A stretch of DNA of 64,000 nucleotides from Mytilinidion resinicola (GCF_010093595.1 NW_022985437.1:2819809-2883808), one strand, 5' to 3'. Positions 52,540 through 64,000 are shown, counted from the first letter of the stretch. Numbers and translations: made by a program. Notes: generated by a model not told the origin, from the letters alone.

Positions 52540-53230
52540 TCCACGCCGCGGCGCACCGCGGACGTCAACGACGGACATTTGAGGCTGCGAAGACCTGCGC
52601 GCAGAGACAGGATACACAAGCGTCCACTGTAATCTCCGCGAAGCTTGCTGTAGAGTAGAAGCCTACGTGGCTGTCCGCCCGCGTGGCTGTACGCCAGTGT
52701 TGCCCTAGGTCGGCGGCGACGAGCAGCTCTCATCCGCCACTGATCCACTGCAGTGCTCAATCAATTTTCCATGAGACTGAAACGCGTCCAATGCAAGCTG
52801 TGGTGCTTCATATCCCCATACCCTGCGCCGTGGCTGTGGCGTGGAGACGTTGTGGCTGCCATGGGCTTCTTGGACACGAGCTGGCGACGAGCGGTGCGTA
52901 GCCGCCAGTGAACTGCTATGACCTCAATAGTATTTCTACGTGGCTTTCGAAGTAAAGTGGAGCTCCATGCCTCTTGCGCTGCCTTCAGCAGTTGATTTGG
53001 TGGTCGTGGCGTGAATTCTACGTCCCTGCATGCGCCGTCCAGGCTCGGCCTGCGGCGAGCAGTGCCCGTCTGCCACTGAAGTGATGCGATACCCGCTGTA
53101 GCTCTAGAAGGAGAGTTTCGAGGAGGATTCCCATTTACCCCGTGAACTGCCGTGCGCACTGTGTGGCGTGGGCATGGCGTTGGGTTACGCTGCTCCCTGC
53201 GCCGCCCGTTGGTTGCCCATGAAGAGCATG
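52540..53230. repeat. GC-rich tandem array, period 168 bp, about four units
   Basis: The block 'gcgacgagcagtg' plus 'cgccactga' recurs at 52716, 52884 and 53052 (intervals 168 and 168), with a weaker copy near 52548. Units also share 'gtggctgtggcgtgg'-like and 'tgcatgcgcc'-like phrases. The minus strand is open over 52761-53324, which is expected when the period is a multiple of three (168 = 56 codons); whether it is coding is undecided. Confidence 0.65.
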
Positions 53231-55989
53231 TTCCATCTGTCCTTGAGTGGCACGGCAAAACAAACGCCAGATCCTCTCGCAGTATGGCTACGTAGGTTCG
53301 AATAGACTCATCTCTCCCCTCCAACTGACCCCCAGGCGGCGCCTCGTCGACTCTTCAAACTCCCGCACCGAGCCGGAACACAAGCCCACAACATCACGAA
53401 ATCAGCTCCCTACTTGTGGAATTGAGCTCTAGGTGGTGGACACCATCTGGGAGTCGTCGCTGAAATGCACTGGACGATCGCCACGATCAACAATAGAGCC
53501 CTCCTCCGCCCGCTGTCGCAAGGTTGAACCCGCCGTTTCGACAATGCCCACTCCATCCCCTCTTCCACTACGTACGGACGCAGCTTCGATAACGAAGGGG
53601 ATGAATATACAATGCCAGCCATCTACTAAGCCACTCGTATGGCGACCCTCTCGATTCCTCCGGCTGTGCCTTCTCGCAGATATCTCCGAACAGCCGCCTT
53701 CCTTCTCCGCCTTCAGCCTCTATCCTGCGAAATTTCGTCCCTAGGATATACACAGACTATGCGTACAGCTCGAATGCAGACCGAGGCTTTCAAGCCATCA
53801 AAGCTGCTACTCGCCAAAAGTCCGGAGCAGCCAGTCCGGAAAGAAGAGCACCAGCAACAGACGGTCTTCGTCGACAAGCAGGCAGAAGAAGCCTGCATCG
53901 TGTTTCTCCATCAAGGAAACCAGCATTCGGAGGTGGCTGGGGAGGCCCCTTCCCGACTCTCCATTGCCACCTTGGCCCGGAGCCGCCGTAGACGTAGTGA
54001 CGGGGCGCTACTTGAAGCCTAGGAGCAGATCATCTTGATAGGCGACGAAGGCTTCAACGCGGATTTCAGCTACAAAGCGGTTGGCTCATGGAAGACTTCT
54101 AAGAAAACTATCCTCACCCCGCGGAAGATTGTGGCTACCACCAAGCACCCGGAAACCAACATGAAACTGGATCTCACGAAAGCTTCCGGTATAGAAGACA
54201 CGCAGGGTGTGCATGCCAGCATTATGGCGCAGTCCTACACCGCCGAACCCAACAGCCGCATCATCGCTGTATCTGATGACGGACACAAGATCGATGAGGA
54301 GCAAGCTAAGCGGACAAAGCCACAGCAACGACCGCACCCACGCCGGTCACACCGGCGACGACATCGACGACTTCAGCGCGGGTGGCTACGGCGGAGTTAG
54401 CAGCGGGGATCAGCCTTCCGGCGGTCGAAGCGACAGACCAGTGGAGCCAGCAGCCTTTCAATGTGTGTCCCGATGGTCTCACTGGAAAACCTCTCGTCCA
54501 TGGCCGGTTGGTAAAACCAAGAATAAATCGCGGGTCAAGTTCAGGATGCTCCAACCAGCATGAATGAATGACACTCCCCAGACGCTGTTTGGACGGACTT
54601 TAACCAAAAGGGGCTTCCAATGGACATTTCTCTCCACGCTGCACCCCAGGACGACCCACTAGCACGCCGTTTGCACTCCGACTGCCACGAGGCGGCGAGG
54701 ACCAGCCCGTTGAGAACCAGCTCATGGGTGAATTCCAGCCTTACAAAACTCGAGGAAACCAGCACACGATCGTCTACAGGCTTTGAGGTGTCATCCTCTT
54801 CCTCTTCCACTCTAGATCCTCAAATTTTCAATGCCATTATGCAACGCCATAGCACGCAGCACTTGGGAGTGGAATGCAGCCATGTCAACACCGTGAAAGA
54901 CATTGACCAACGCAGCCAATCCGCACACAAAAGCAGAGATACCACATCAGTCTACAGGAGGAATTGGGATACCGCAGGGGCCGTGAAGCTGGAAACGGCC
55001 AGGAATATCCTCGAACAACCTACCCATCTGCGCCAGCTGAAGCTGCCCCCTCGGGACACTACATACTACCCTACCTCGTACGCATGCAGCGCCCTTGGAT
55101 TACGGAACGACTAGATCTGGCTAGAGGCAGTGGAGACGTTGCAAGAAGATGATTGCCGTCACAACGAGGCTTGGGATATGCTGAGACGAAGACTTATGTT
55201 GCCAAATGTGGGCACGAAACATTGAAAGATTATCTTCATGGTCTGCTCAGAAGCAGTTGTTATTACTCTGGAAGCCATTTCATCTGCGGGTTATGATCAC
55301 TGTTCCGAGCATTTACGCCCAACAGACGACACCGTTGAGCGGGTGGCGACATGGCGGGCATGGCTTACACGGCGGCACGGTGATCTGGGAACAGTTTTCG
55401 CGACTTCTGTCTGGCTTGGGGACGGTGTGGCACAGCATGGAAACGACGAATTTGCTCCTAGAACGTTCAGCAATCGGCACCTGCAGTTACACGACTTCTC
55501 TTGTCCGTTGGATTACGGTTTGGGTTTTCGGGGTTACAGGCACATGATCCGTAGTACGTTCTTGAGAATGGAAGCGTTAAGGAAACAGTAATGCAAGAAG
55601 GTTTTCAAGTAACTTTTCAGTTTGCCTGGCCGCGTTACTTAACTCACATGCAACTGTGGACCAAAATTGAACTACGATTAGAAGGTCTCCGACTACACGT
55701 ATCTAAAGATGCATAGAATCAAGTTGTAGAGGTGTTGTATTTATGCTGAATTTTCATAGCCTCCCAGCGCACTTCAAAATGCGTTGAAGAAATGTAGTGA
55801 CTTTCGAGTCAACGGTGGTCTAGATCGGAGGATTGTCCAATAAGACTTCCTCAAGCACCTTGGGCCATTTCGAAAGCTTTGTACGACGCACATCAAAGAG
55901 AACAAGTCAAAGCATCCCAAAGGCATCATCGATCGATCAATAGAGCACATATTGCATTCCATCATCTAGCTTCCGCTCCGGTAGCTACG
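53231..55989. other. possible decayed coding sequence
   Basis: Plus-strand frames succeed one another without introns I trust: 53639-54022, 54035-54400 (ILIGDEGFNADFSYKAVGSW), 54207-54563, 54620-55114 and 55238-55591 (LDYGLGFRGYRHMIRSTFL). Composition is coding-like up to about 55600 and AT-rich after that. This could be one or more frameshifted genes; no family is recognised. Confidence 0.3.
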
Positions 55990-56694
55990 CTAAGGCCCCA
56001 GCTGTCTCTGGTGTTCAGCCTGGCCCCTCAGACTCTTTCCCCGTCCTCCCAGATTGTCATCGTCAGGTGCCTTGTACGGTTGGCAGACAACAGTTTCGCC
56101 GTGTTGCCGCCATCCGCACCTCCAGTCCCGCTGACGCCCTAGCTGTCTCTGGTGTTTAACCTGGCCCCTCAGACTCTTTCCCCGTCCTCCCAGATTGTCG
56201 TCGGGTGCCTTGTACGGTTTGTAGATGACGCTTTCACCGGGGTGCCTCCATCCGCCCTTCCAGCAACGTTGGGGTCTATATCTGCCTTGCTTCTTCAACT
56301 TGAGATACTTGACCGTGCCGCCCTTCTTCTGGGCCAGGCTGTTCGCGACGATGTGGTTGAGGAGCTCGCTGATCAGCCAGCTTTCACGATGCGCTGCTGG
56401 TTGCGGGTTCGCAGAAGTTCGACGCGATCCCGCTCGTACTGCTTGTAGACGAATAGCATCTCGGCGCGAATAATCGGGTCGAGGTCGCAAGCATATCACA
56501 GAACTTCCGGAGCTTTGAAGTCGTGAGGTCGGTGAGTACATCGGGGGGGAGACGTTCAGCAGGATTTGCTGGCGGACGTTTACCCAAGCGGCGACTTCGT
56601 CGATCAGGCAATCCAAGGATGCGAGGTGTTTAAACTCCTTTCGGAAGTCTAGCTTGTGAATTAGCAAGCTTCGTCTCGGAGGTTAGAAACATAA
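55990..56694 (-). pseudogene. frameshifted gene with duplicated Gly/Lys-rich tail
   Basis: Minus-strand coding-like text in shifting frames: LASLDCLIDEVAAWVNVRQQ, then a slip at a run of seven G (about 56545) into DVLTDLTTSKLRKFCDMLA, then DPIIRAEMLFVYKQYERDRV and ELLRTRNQQRI, then LISELLNHIVANSLAQKKGG and TVKYLKLKKQGRYRPQRCW. These pieces join into one plausible helical protein only with at least three one-base shifts. The C-terminal part carries a 141-bp tandem duplication (56001-56141 and about 56142-56280) encoding two copies of a PYKAPDD..NLGGRGKSLRGQ segment. Small-element copy C lies immediately upstream (56695). I do not recognise the family. Confidence 0.45.
56001..56280. repeat. 141-bp tandem duplication
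   Basis: 'gctgtctctggtgtt' at 56001 recurs at 56142, and the two copies remain alike for about 115 bases ('cctggcccctcagactcttt', 'gtgccttgtacggtt', 'gcctccatccgc'-like). 141 is a multiple of three, so the coding frame is kept across both copies. Confidence 0.8.
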
Positions 56695-56967
56695 ACTCAG
56701 GTTGAAATTGATGTGAACTCTGATTTCTATGGGTGTCTAGCTCGTTGTTTATATACTAGGGGAAGGAGGGGGGCCAGCCCCGGGGGCATAACGTGGTATC
56801 TCTTCCTGACGCGTTACTTGATTCATCCTGTTTCCTGATACAGTACTGATACTGTGCTGCAGCACTGCTGTTGCACTACCTATTACTTCCTCCTGTATCA
56901 GCATGCTATCCTGATACGTTACTGCATATGAGTTGCTGACCCTAGGTTGTAGTGCTGCAACCCGAGT
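56695..56967 (+). mobile_element. small inverted-repeat element, copy C (273 bp)
   Basis: Starts ACTCAGGTTG and ends CAACCCGAGT, with perfect 5-bp flanking repeats CATAA (56690-56694 and 56968-56972). The left 90 bp match copy A ('gaaattgatgtgaactctga', 'actaggggaagga') and the right 40 bp match as well. The interior is a different sequence made of 'ctgatac'-type short repeats rather than CAGCTGA. Confidence 0.86.
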
Positions 56968-56972
56968 CATAA

Positions 56973-59900
56973 TATACGGATGTGGAGCCACTTTTAGCGA
57001 TGCAAGGAACGACTCGAAGCGCCTATGCCAAAGGGTTACGATGGCGCAGCGCTGACTTCAAGGCGTTTTGGATATGAGCGTGAAGAGGTTGTGTGCGAGG
57101 TTGCAAATATATTTCGAGTCGAGGTCAGTTCTCCGTGGTGGCCCAAGCGCCGTTGGCGGGCCACTCGAATGCTGCAGATGCATCTCAGTGCACCATTTTC
57201 TATGCTGAGGGTGCATCAATGGGTACAAACTGAACGCACCCCCGGAATTTAAGTATGCAAACCCAGGGGTGGCAAATCTACTCACTGTCGGACGGGTCTC
57301 AATGCCAGGGCACGTCGAGGGCAGACATTGTTACAAAGATACATCAAAAGGACTATGCCCAGACATTTTGAGCAACGCAGAGAGCAACAAGGGAAGCTAC
57401 ACGCGGAGCTATGCCAGAGAGATGGCGGCCTGGGACTGCTTCATCTTCCAAGTAGGTCTTTATGTCGGCCATCCACACCGATAGGAAAACGTAAAGACTC
57501 ACATCTCTCAAATTGGTCCCCAAGGCAACTCTACGTGCCTGGCCTGCTGCTCAGCAACTTGGGAACCACCCGTGACAGACATCTCGATACGCGAGGGCCA
57601 CGCCAAGTCGACTCGGGATCACCACTACCCGCAGCTACCCGCACCACCTGCACAGGTAGACCACCAGGCAACAGCGTAGAAGCCCATAGAACACTGTGTA
57701 GGCCGCGGAACACTGCGCGGGTGCCCGTGCACGGCTTAGTGATCCGTTAAGCGAGCTCTCCTCTCCAACTATAAGTATTCGCCGTTGCCCACTCTCCGAG
57801 CCTCATACAAGTAAGTTCAACCACCTCCACCCCCCATCCTTTCAGACTTTGCTAACAATCTTCACAGACCATGTCGGGGTGGCCAAGCTCATGAATCTGG
57901 TACACCTGCGGTTTTGTCGGGCATTGCACAGCGCTCGACAGGCTGTCATCTCACCTCTTCGGGGGCTTGACCGGCGTAATTTTTGCTGGCCCGCTCATTG
58001 AGCACATCTTTTTCATTAACTCACTTGCCTTGTGCTGGTAGTTGAAGAAGAAGTCTGCTTTGGTTGTTTGGGTTGGGGTTTGGTGTCGCATAGCAGCCCT
58101 TTCGATTGCTGTGAGGTACTTGATGCTGGTGACTGTTGCATAGGATGTTGATGATTGTTGTGTGTGATACTGGTCAGCGCTGTACATGTTGCTGGTGAGT
58201 GCTGTACTTGATGCTGGTGATTGTTGTTGCTCTGGCCGAGGGCGACTCGTCCATGGTGTTGAGGGCGACATGTAGCCTAACGACGCCACGCAGCGCGGGC
58301 GAGCTGTCAGATTGCCAGCATCTATGTGCACAGTGCTTTTATAGTCGATGTGTCATTTTCCACGATGTTGCCAGGCAGGCCGGATGGTGTTTTGGCAGTC
58401 AGCGAGTCGGGTTACCACCAAAAACGGTTGCCACTGGCCACGGCCTGTCTACTCTTGGGTAGGCATCGCGAAAGCGATATCATCGGCCTGTATCAGGCCC
58501 TATCACATCCTCCAGTAGCCTTTGGAGTTCTTGCGTGGCCTGTCTGCCTCTCTGCCTCTCTGTCGCGTGGGGACGCAATCTGCGCCGAACTCTAAGAAGG
58601 CCGGCTGTCACTGAATAGCGACGCCTCTCCCCGACATAAACGCCACTGGCACAGACCCTGTAGAGCATCCCAGGCCTGATTGTGGCCTCCGCAGCTATTT
58701 TGGGCGTGTGTGGTGGTGGTAATCGCACGGAGAGGCGCGGCCTGAGCCTACGTCGCAGGAATCAGTCTACCAGTGAACAGCAGCCCCAGCGATAAGCTCT
58801 CCCCTTCTTCTTGATAACATCCTAAGGCCTTTGAAGGCTCTATAGCACCCTCCGCACACGCTTTGGGGGCGATGTGGTGGTGGATCATGTCTTGAGGCTA
58901 CTCCCCGGTCTTGCGCGAGGCCGGCCGATCTTCAAAAACTTCACGAACTTGTACCCACCGCCCGTCACAGACTTTTCACGCTTCGGAAAATGAACTGGAG
59001 CTTTTGGTAACCTCCCTCAGCTCCTCGTGGTGGCCCTCCGCCTTTGCGGGCTTTGCACAGCGCGCCCGAACCAGACCGAACCCCAAAACCATCGCAGCCT
59101 CGAATCCTCAATCTAGACTCGACATGAAACCCTCACAAACACAATTTGAGCTTTATGGGGGATCCAGAACACGTCTAGGACGGTGACGGTGCTCCTTCGT
59201 CTCAGCAATCCTCCTCCGGCGTGACTGAGGCCGGAGGGCCTCCAAAATCATCATGACCTCACATCTACCATCCAGCGCAGCTTCTACAAACATGAGACAG
59301 GTACTGACATCTTGACATACTACAGCACACATTCCAACTGATTCGCCAGGCCAGGAAAAGCAGGCTTGCATCCCCTTTACGACCTCTCCCCGCCAAAATC
59401 TCCTCGTCCGCCCCGCGGAAACAACGCAAAGCCGGTGTCATGATATTCCCTCCACTAGCTATCTATCCCTCGAACTTTGAACAGCTTCTACAACACTAGG
59501 GGCTAATGTTTGTAGGACTATATCCCTCCCCTTCTCGACGCCGTCGTCCCAGGATCAAGGGAGACATCCCGTACCGAACCGACAACCCAGCCGTCTTTCA
59601 GCCCACCGCATTGCAGCCAACTTCAGATATTTAGGCTTTGGCGGCCGCTCTTCCTGGAGATTGAAGAAATTCATTTCCTCTCTGACGCGGCACAGCTCGT
59701 ATCCCTCTCCATCGATTACTCCACCAACGCACCCAACCGTCAACATTCCACCGACATCTACATTCATGAGGAAGGGAATGTGGTGCAGATGATTGCGCCT
59801 CATGGTTCCAAGAGAGGAGGGACGAGAGTCACAGGATATGGGAGAAGGCTGCTCAACGAAGCTGGGACTGGTTGTGTTGGGCAGGTCGTAACACTTTCGA

Positions 59901-61122
59901 GTCTCTAGCAAGACAGCAAGGACTCGAAGGGTGGTAAGACGGTGTACCACAGCAAGCATCTCCAGTGACGCTCTCACAGACAAGGTAGTGTCTGCGTCTG
60001 TATTAAATCCTTAGAGGTCCGTTGACGGTTGCAAGTGGCTGGAGAAAGGATCAGAGACCTTAGCTGGTATGCTAATCGCTACCCTACTATGAAGTACGAA
60101 GCGCAGAGTGGACTGCTCAGACTGCTTATTTATTGTGTAGACATCACTGTAGGGAGGATCCCAGCAAACAGATTTGCAGTCAGTCAAACGGATCGGCTCT
60201 GGAGTTTGGGAAGCCCACAGGTGCTATGAAAGAGTAAAGATTCACAGCGCTGCTGACGAGGACAGGTCACAGGCCAGATGCTGTGAAGACATCTCACAGT
60301 GGCGAAGACACCCTATTGAAGACGTACTGGTCAACGCAATTGAAGCACGCGAGTAACAACGTCTGCCTTTGGGTCCCTCCTCGACTCTTAGCACCGATCG
60401 AGCCGCGGGCCCACCAACGAAAGTCATTTCTAAACTCCATTAAAAGAACAAAGCTACCGTATATAGTCCCTCGACAAGCCGTAATCCTCTCGGTCTAATG
60501 CATCGAAAAATGAGAATCTTTTCACCCCTCAAAACTACCGCCTGACGTCCTTCGCAAAGCCATGGAACATGCGTCAAGATGCTAGCATCCTCCTTGACGT
60601 CAATCGCAGCTTAAGAAGTAGTTTTCTGTTCAGCAGGCTGAACGCCAAATGAAAATATCCGAAATCTAAAGTATGAGTAGAAACCCATTGCATACGACCT
60701 ATTTTTCAGTCTCGCTACTATCCCATCTCCCACGCTCTTAACTATGGTGCAAAGGAAATCTTCGACAGTACCTATTCGACAGAAAGATAAATTCAGACCT
60801 GTTTCGTGCTCTTTTTGGAGTGGCTACATTTGTCAGGGGGCCGCTGATTGGATTCGTGCTAGCGGCATTTGATGTTAGACGTGTGCAATCACGCATTTGG
60901 ATTGGTATACCAAGCTGCGGGAAGCTTCATCAAAAATCCCATGTCTTAGAAGTCGTGATCAATTCCAACTCAATTCTCCATCTTTTGCACCCCTGTATAT
61001 CACTACCCGGCACCTCCAATCCAACCACCAACCCGCCCACAACATGCCAACTTCTCATACGCTCAAATTAGTCCCATCGCCAATCCATAACCCCCCACCC
61101 TCCCAACCCCCTCCCAACCCCT
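56973..61122. other. 4-kb gene-poor stretch
   Basis: No gene is called. Candidate frames without domains are 57328-57750 (plus), 57951-58331 (minus; 126 residues, Ser/Thr/Gln-rich) and 59555-59983 (minus). A short 'tgatgctggtgattgttg' repeat lies at about 58119-58230. A pyrimidine-rich stretch near 61075-61130 precedes the protease gene's 3' end. Confidence 0.35.
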
Positions 61123-62393
61123 CTAAGCACAGCTACTCCCCACATAAATCGAATTCGCATAAAGCGCATACGAATCCGCATTATCCACCGCCTGACTGCT
61201 GCTCAACGCCGTGCTCGCACTAAACCCATACGCATTATCGTCCGTGCCCGGGCTATACACGCCCGGCGCATGCGTGCTCTCATGCAGAATCGTCGTCGCA
61301 ATATCCTGCGCATGGCACGACCCACTCAGCACCGGCAGATCGCTAAAGCTCAGCGGGCAGTACACGATGTAGTTCTCGCTCGGGATCGTGTACGCCAGCA
61401 CGTCCGACTCGCAGCCGTCGTCCGTGTCCGTGCAGTGCGTCTCCGTCGCGCCCGACGAGGTGCTGCCGCACTCGGTCGCGACGGCGCGCAGGCGCGCGGC
61501 GACGGTCGACTTGACGCTCGACGACGTCGACTTGAAGTACGTGCTCATCTTGGTGCCGGCGGAGGCGGCGCTGGCGGCGGCGTTGGCGAGGCTCTTGCAG
61601 TCGGCCAGGGCGCTCTTGAGCGTGCTGAGCTTGGAGCCCGTGCAGTCGCTGGCGACGGCGGTGCGCTTGCGCAGCTTCTTGGCGACCTTGGCGGCTTTGG
61701 CGCCGTCGACGTTCAGCGAGAGCTTGTTGGAGCTGTAGGCGATGCTGCCGGCGAGGGTGGTGGAGCCGGGCTCGGCGCAGGAGATGGCGCCCGCGGCGTA
61801 GACGTCGTAGACGCCGGATGTGGTCAAGGTGTGCAGGGAGGCGGCTTCGACGGTTAGTTCTTTGGTTTCGCCGGCGGCGAGGGTGGTGAAGCTGTCGGTG
61901 GAGAGGGAAGAGGTCTTTAGGCGGAGTTTCAGGCCTTCGAAGGGGACTTCGGTGTCTGGGGGCACTATTAGCATTGTTGTACTTGATTTATTCTCCGGTT
62001 GATTAGAGGAGTAGGGTCGAGGCTTGTGGTGTAGGGCTAGGGTAGGTGATTTGATGCATGAATGTCCATGGATGGCGCTGGCTACGTGCCAAGACCTGCT
62101 TGAACCCCCTGTTTCAAGCCCCAGCCCAATCAAATGAAAGCGAATCGAAAACAAGACTTACTGGCAGAGAAAATCTTAAGCTTCTGCACCGGTTGCACCT
62201 CATCCAAGAATGTCCCCTTGCTCAGGAGGTTAAGCTCAATAGCACCGGTATTGGTAACCGCAACCTTGACCTCGGTATTGCCCACAGCAGACAGCTCGAC
62301 ACTCAACGGCGAGTCCCTCTTGTTGACATCGACAGTAGTAGCACTAGCAAGAGCCACAAAGGCTGCCAGGGACAGCTGCGTGAAAGTCTTCAT
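61123..62393 (-). CDS. deuterolysin, secreted M35 zinc metalloprotease (two exons)
   Basis: Minus-strand exons 62393-62162 and 61955-61123 encode 354 residues; the 206-nt intron (GTAAGT..CCCAG) is phase 1. MKTFTQLSLAAFVALASA is a signal peptide, followed by a propeptide (VPFEGLKLRLK, TLAAGETKELTVEA) that ends at a Kex2-like KLRKR site. The mature enzyme starts near TAVASDCTG. The active site is HESTH at about 302-306 (two zinc-binding His and the catalytic Glu). It is followed by GTDDNAYG at about 314-321, the aspzincin GTxDxxYG motif whose Asp is the third zinc ligand. Length and Cys content fit fungal deuterolysins of about 350 residues. It degrades basic proteins outside the cell and serves nutrition or host interaction. 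No lesions. Confidence 0.92.
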
Positions 62394-64000
62394 CGTGATT
62401 GGGTAGTGCGAGAATCGACTATTTGAAAGGTGCTAGGCGAAGTATTGAGAAGCCGTGCAAAGTCGATGTGCTGATGATCCTACTTTGAGAGGAAAGCGAG
62501 TGCTTTATATATTTCAAGCAGTGGTATCAAGCAGTGGTATGAATGAGTTGGCAGTTGCCCCTTCTCAATTCTCCCTTCCGGCAACGGACCAAGATATCTC
62601 CATGTTCCAATATAGGCAGCTCGCAACATGGAGGCTTCTCCAGGGTCGGGTGCCCGACTGATCATCCTCCGCCTGTCGGCGTGGTTACGTTCAGGTCTGC
62701 AACGGTTCTGTATACAGCGCGAGCAGTGGATAGAGGGTTCATTGGATGTATCTCGAAACGGGATCTATCCAAATAAGGAAACCAATGGGTCATCTACGTA
62801 AGTGGGAATGATGCGGCAAATGGCGGAAGTGCTAGGCTGGAGGTAGAAAGACTGTCCGGCAGATATGTGATTCCAGTGTTATGGATCGTATCGTGTGAGA
62901 TGGGAAGATGGGTAAAGCGGGATGACGATCCCAGGGCGGATATTAAAACATGGCGTTCTGGGCATCTTGGCACGGCGGAGGTTCCTGGGGTCTGGTGGTG
63001 TGAAGTTCATGGTTGCATCAGCTCGTAGGATCGCGATTGTAGCTTTGCAGGGGTGGACATCTGTGTGAAAGAATTGATTTCACTTCAGCATACACACCAA
63101 TTTCATGTGGCTGCTGTAGTCACCTAGAATGGTGGTTAGTAGCTACAACGCTCGCTTGAGGAGGCTAGTCCGGATTCTGTATAGCAAGATAGGGTGTCTC
63201 TATACTCTTGGCAGTCTTAGGAGTCGGTGTTAAGCATTCTGGGAGCCAGTTAGTGGCTAGGTACCCTTGAAGTTCGGGATCAAGCGTCAACGGCAGCTAA
63301 TCGTAGCTGGGAAGGTCCACCAGTAAACATAGCTGATAAATGCTAGTTGGGGGCTAGGGCATCCTTCAAGCGGAGATCGCCGGCGGCTTGGCAAGCCAGT
63401 GTGGTGTGGTATCGTGTATATTAATCGCAGCGTTCTCTACACAGGTGACGCCTACAGCTGTAGCTAGCACGGCGCGAGAAGATAGCAATAGCGGAGGAGG
63501 ATTCATTCTCCGCCCTTGGCATCCCATACTGGCAGGTGATTGTAGTCGAAAGAAAGTTTGCCGGATAGTCGTGCGCGTGGGCCAATCGGCGACCACTTCG
63601 GCTCGTGGGCGCAGTCTAAACAGTGGAGATGGTGGAGGAAGCACTGCCGGACTCGCCTGGTCGGCGCCCCAACCGCTCGCCGCGATATCAGGATGGGCTT
63701 GGCAGCGTGGGCGTTGAGCTTGACACTGCTTGTTTCCGCTTCATTATATTGCTGATTACGCATCGTCGTGTGTCAGCCCTAGCATACCCCACAGAATGCG
63801 CAATCTGACCTTCCTTGTTCCTCTAGGATCTGCACTGCATCAGCCTCTCCCGCGCGCCCGCAGCGATTCGCCGCCACTGCTGGGATCACTGCCCAGCCCG
63901 TTTCAGCCGGATGGCAGGATCGCAGCGGGCGAGTTTTGCTGGAGACACCATGCGAATCAGATTGTCGAAATTGCTGCCCTGGCAGCCTGCATAGTGCCTG
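62394..64000. other. promoter side of the protease gene and gene-poor right end
   Basis: About 1.6 kb with no recognised gene. The frame at 63388-63717 (plus) and its antisense partner have no domain. The phrase 'aagcagtggtat' occurs twice, 12 bp apart, near 62517-62540. Confidence 0.35.

Noticed and set aside
53639..55591. One large intact gene in this stretch
   Set aside because: Successive frames need several shifts without usable splice sites; listed only as possibly decayed coding sequence.
61270..61857. Plus-strand open frame of 195 codons
   Set aside because: Antisense shadow of the GC-rich deuterolysin coding region.

Overview
The window is genomic DNA of a filamentous ascomycete (Pezizomycotina; my best guess is Dothideomycetes). 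Genes carry short introns of about 45-80 nt with GT..AG ends and CTAAC/CTGAC branch sites. There is a fungal-type U6 snRNA gene, a fungal M35 deuterolysin, a Fot1/pogo transposon and nonsense mutations that look like RIP damage. Gene density is low and the content is accessory in character: duplicated families, pseudogenes, repeats and mobile elements.

Layout. 0-9.6 kb: six BTB/POZ genes or relics; four lie head-to-tail on the minus strand (3.2-9.6 kb). 10.1-14.7 kb: two genes and one relic of a family with a CHORD-like Cys/His module, with a GNAT acetyltransferase among them. 14.8-15.8 kb: 171-bp tandem array. 16.4-17.4 kb: a gene split by a small inverted-repeat element. 17.8-19.8 kb: a decayed gene with a Cys-rich tail. 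19.9-24.5 kb: second copy of the first array, weak hypothetical genes, another small element, a BTB gene. 24.9-28.1 kb: 161-bp array interrupted by a 1,840-bp pogo transposon. 28.4-33.9 kb: a MIF4G-like protein, U6 snRNA with an extragenic B box, a kinase-like protein. 33.9-37.7 kb: no recognisable gene. 37.7-44.7 kb: two intact BTB genes, one BTB fragment, 160-bp and 108-bp arrays, and the intact paralogue of the split gene. 45-51.1 kb: three F-box-like paralogues, two broken by nonsense codons, with two more 160-bp arrays. 51-57 kb: 168-bp GC-rich array, decayed coding sequence, fourth small element. 61.1-62.4 kb: secreted metalloprotease. The ends of the window hold little else.

How it fits together. 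BTB and F-box proteins are usually substrate receptors of cullin-RING ubiquitin ligases; this stretch looks like a birth-and-death nursery for both. All six intact BTB genes share a phase-2 first intron and a phase-0 second intron, so they descend from one spliced ancestor. Three features stand out: (1) at least seven intergenic tandem arrays, six with periods of 159-171 bp, close to a fungal nucleosome repeat; (2) a family of about 250-285 bp elements with 10-bp terminal inverted repeats and perfect 5-bp target duplications, one splitting a reading frame that exact excision restores; (3) a CHORD-like protein whose N-terminus resembles the histone H3 tail. All names come from reading the sequence; no database search was run.
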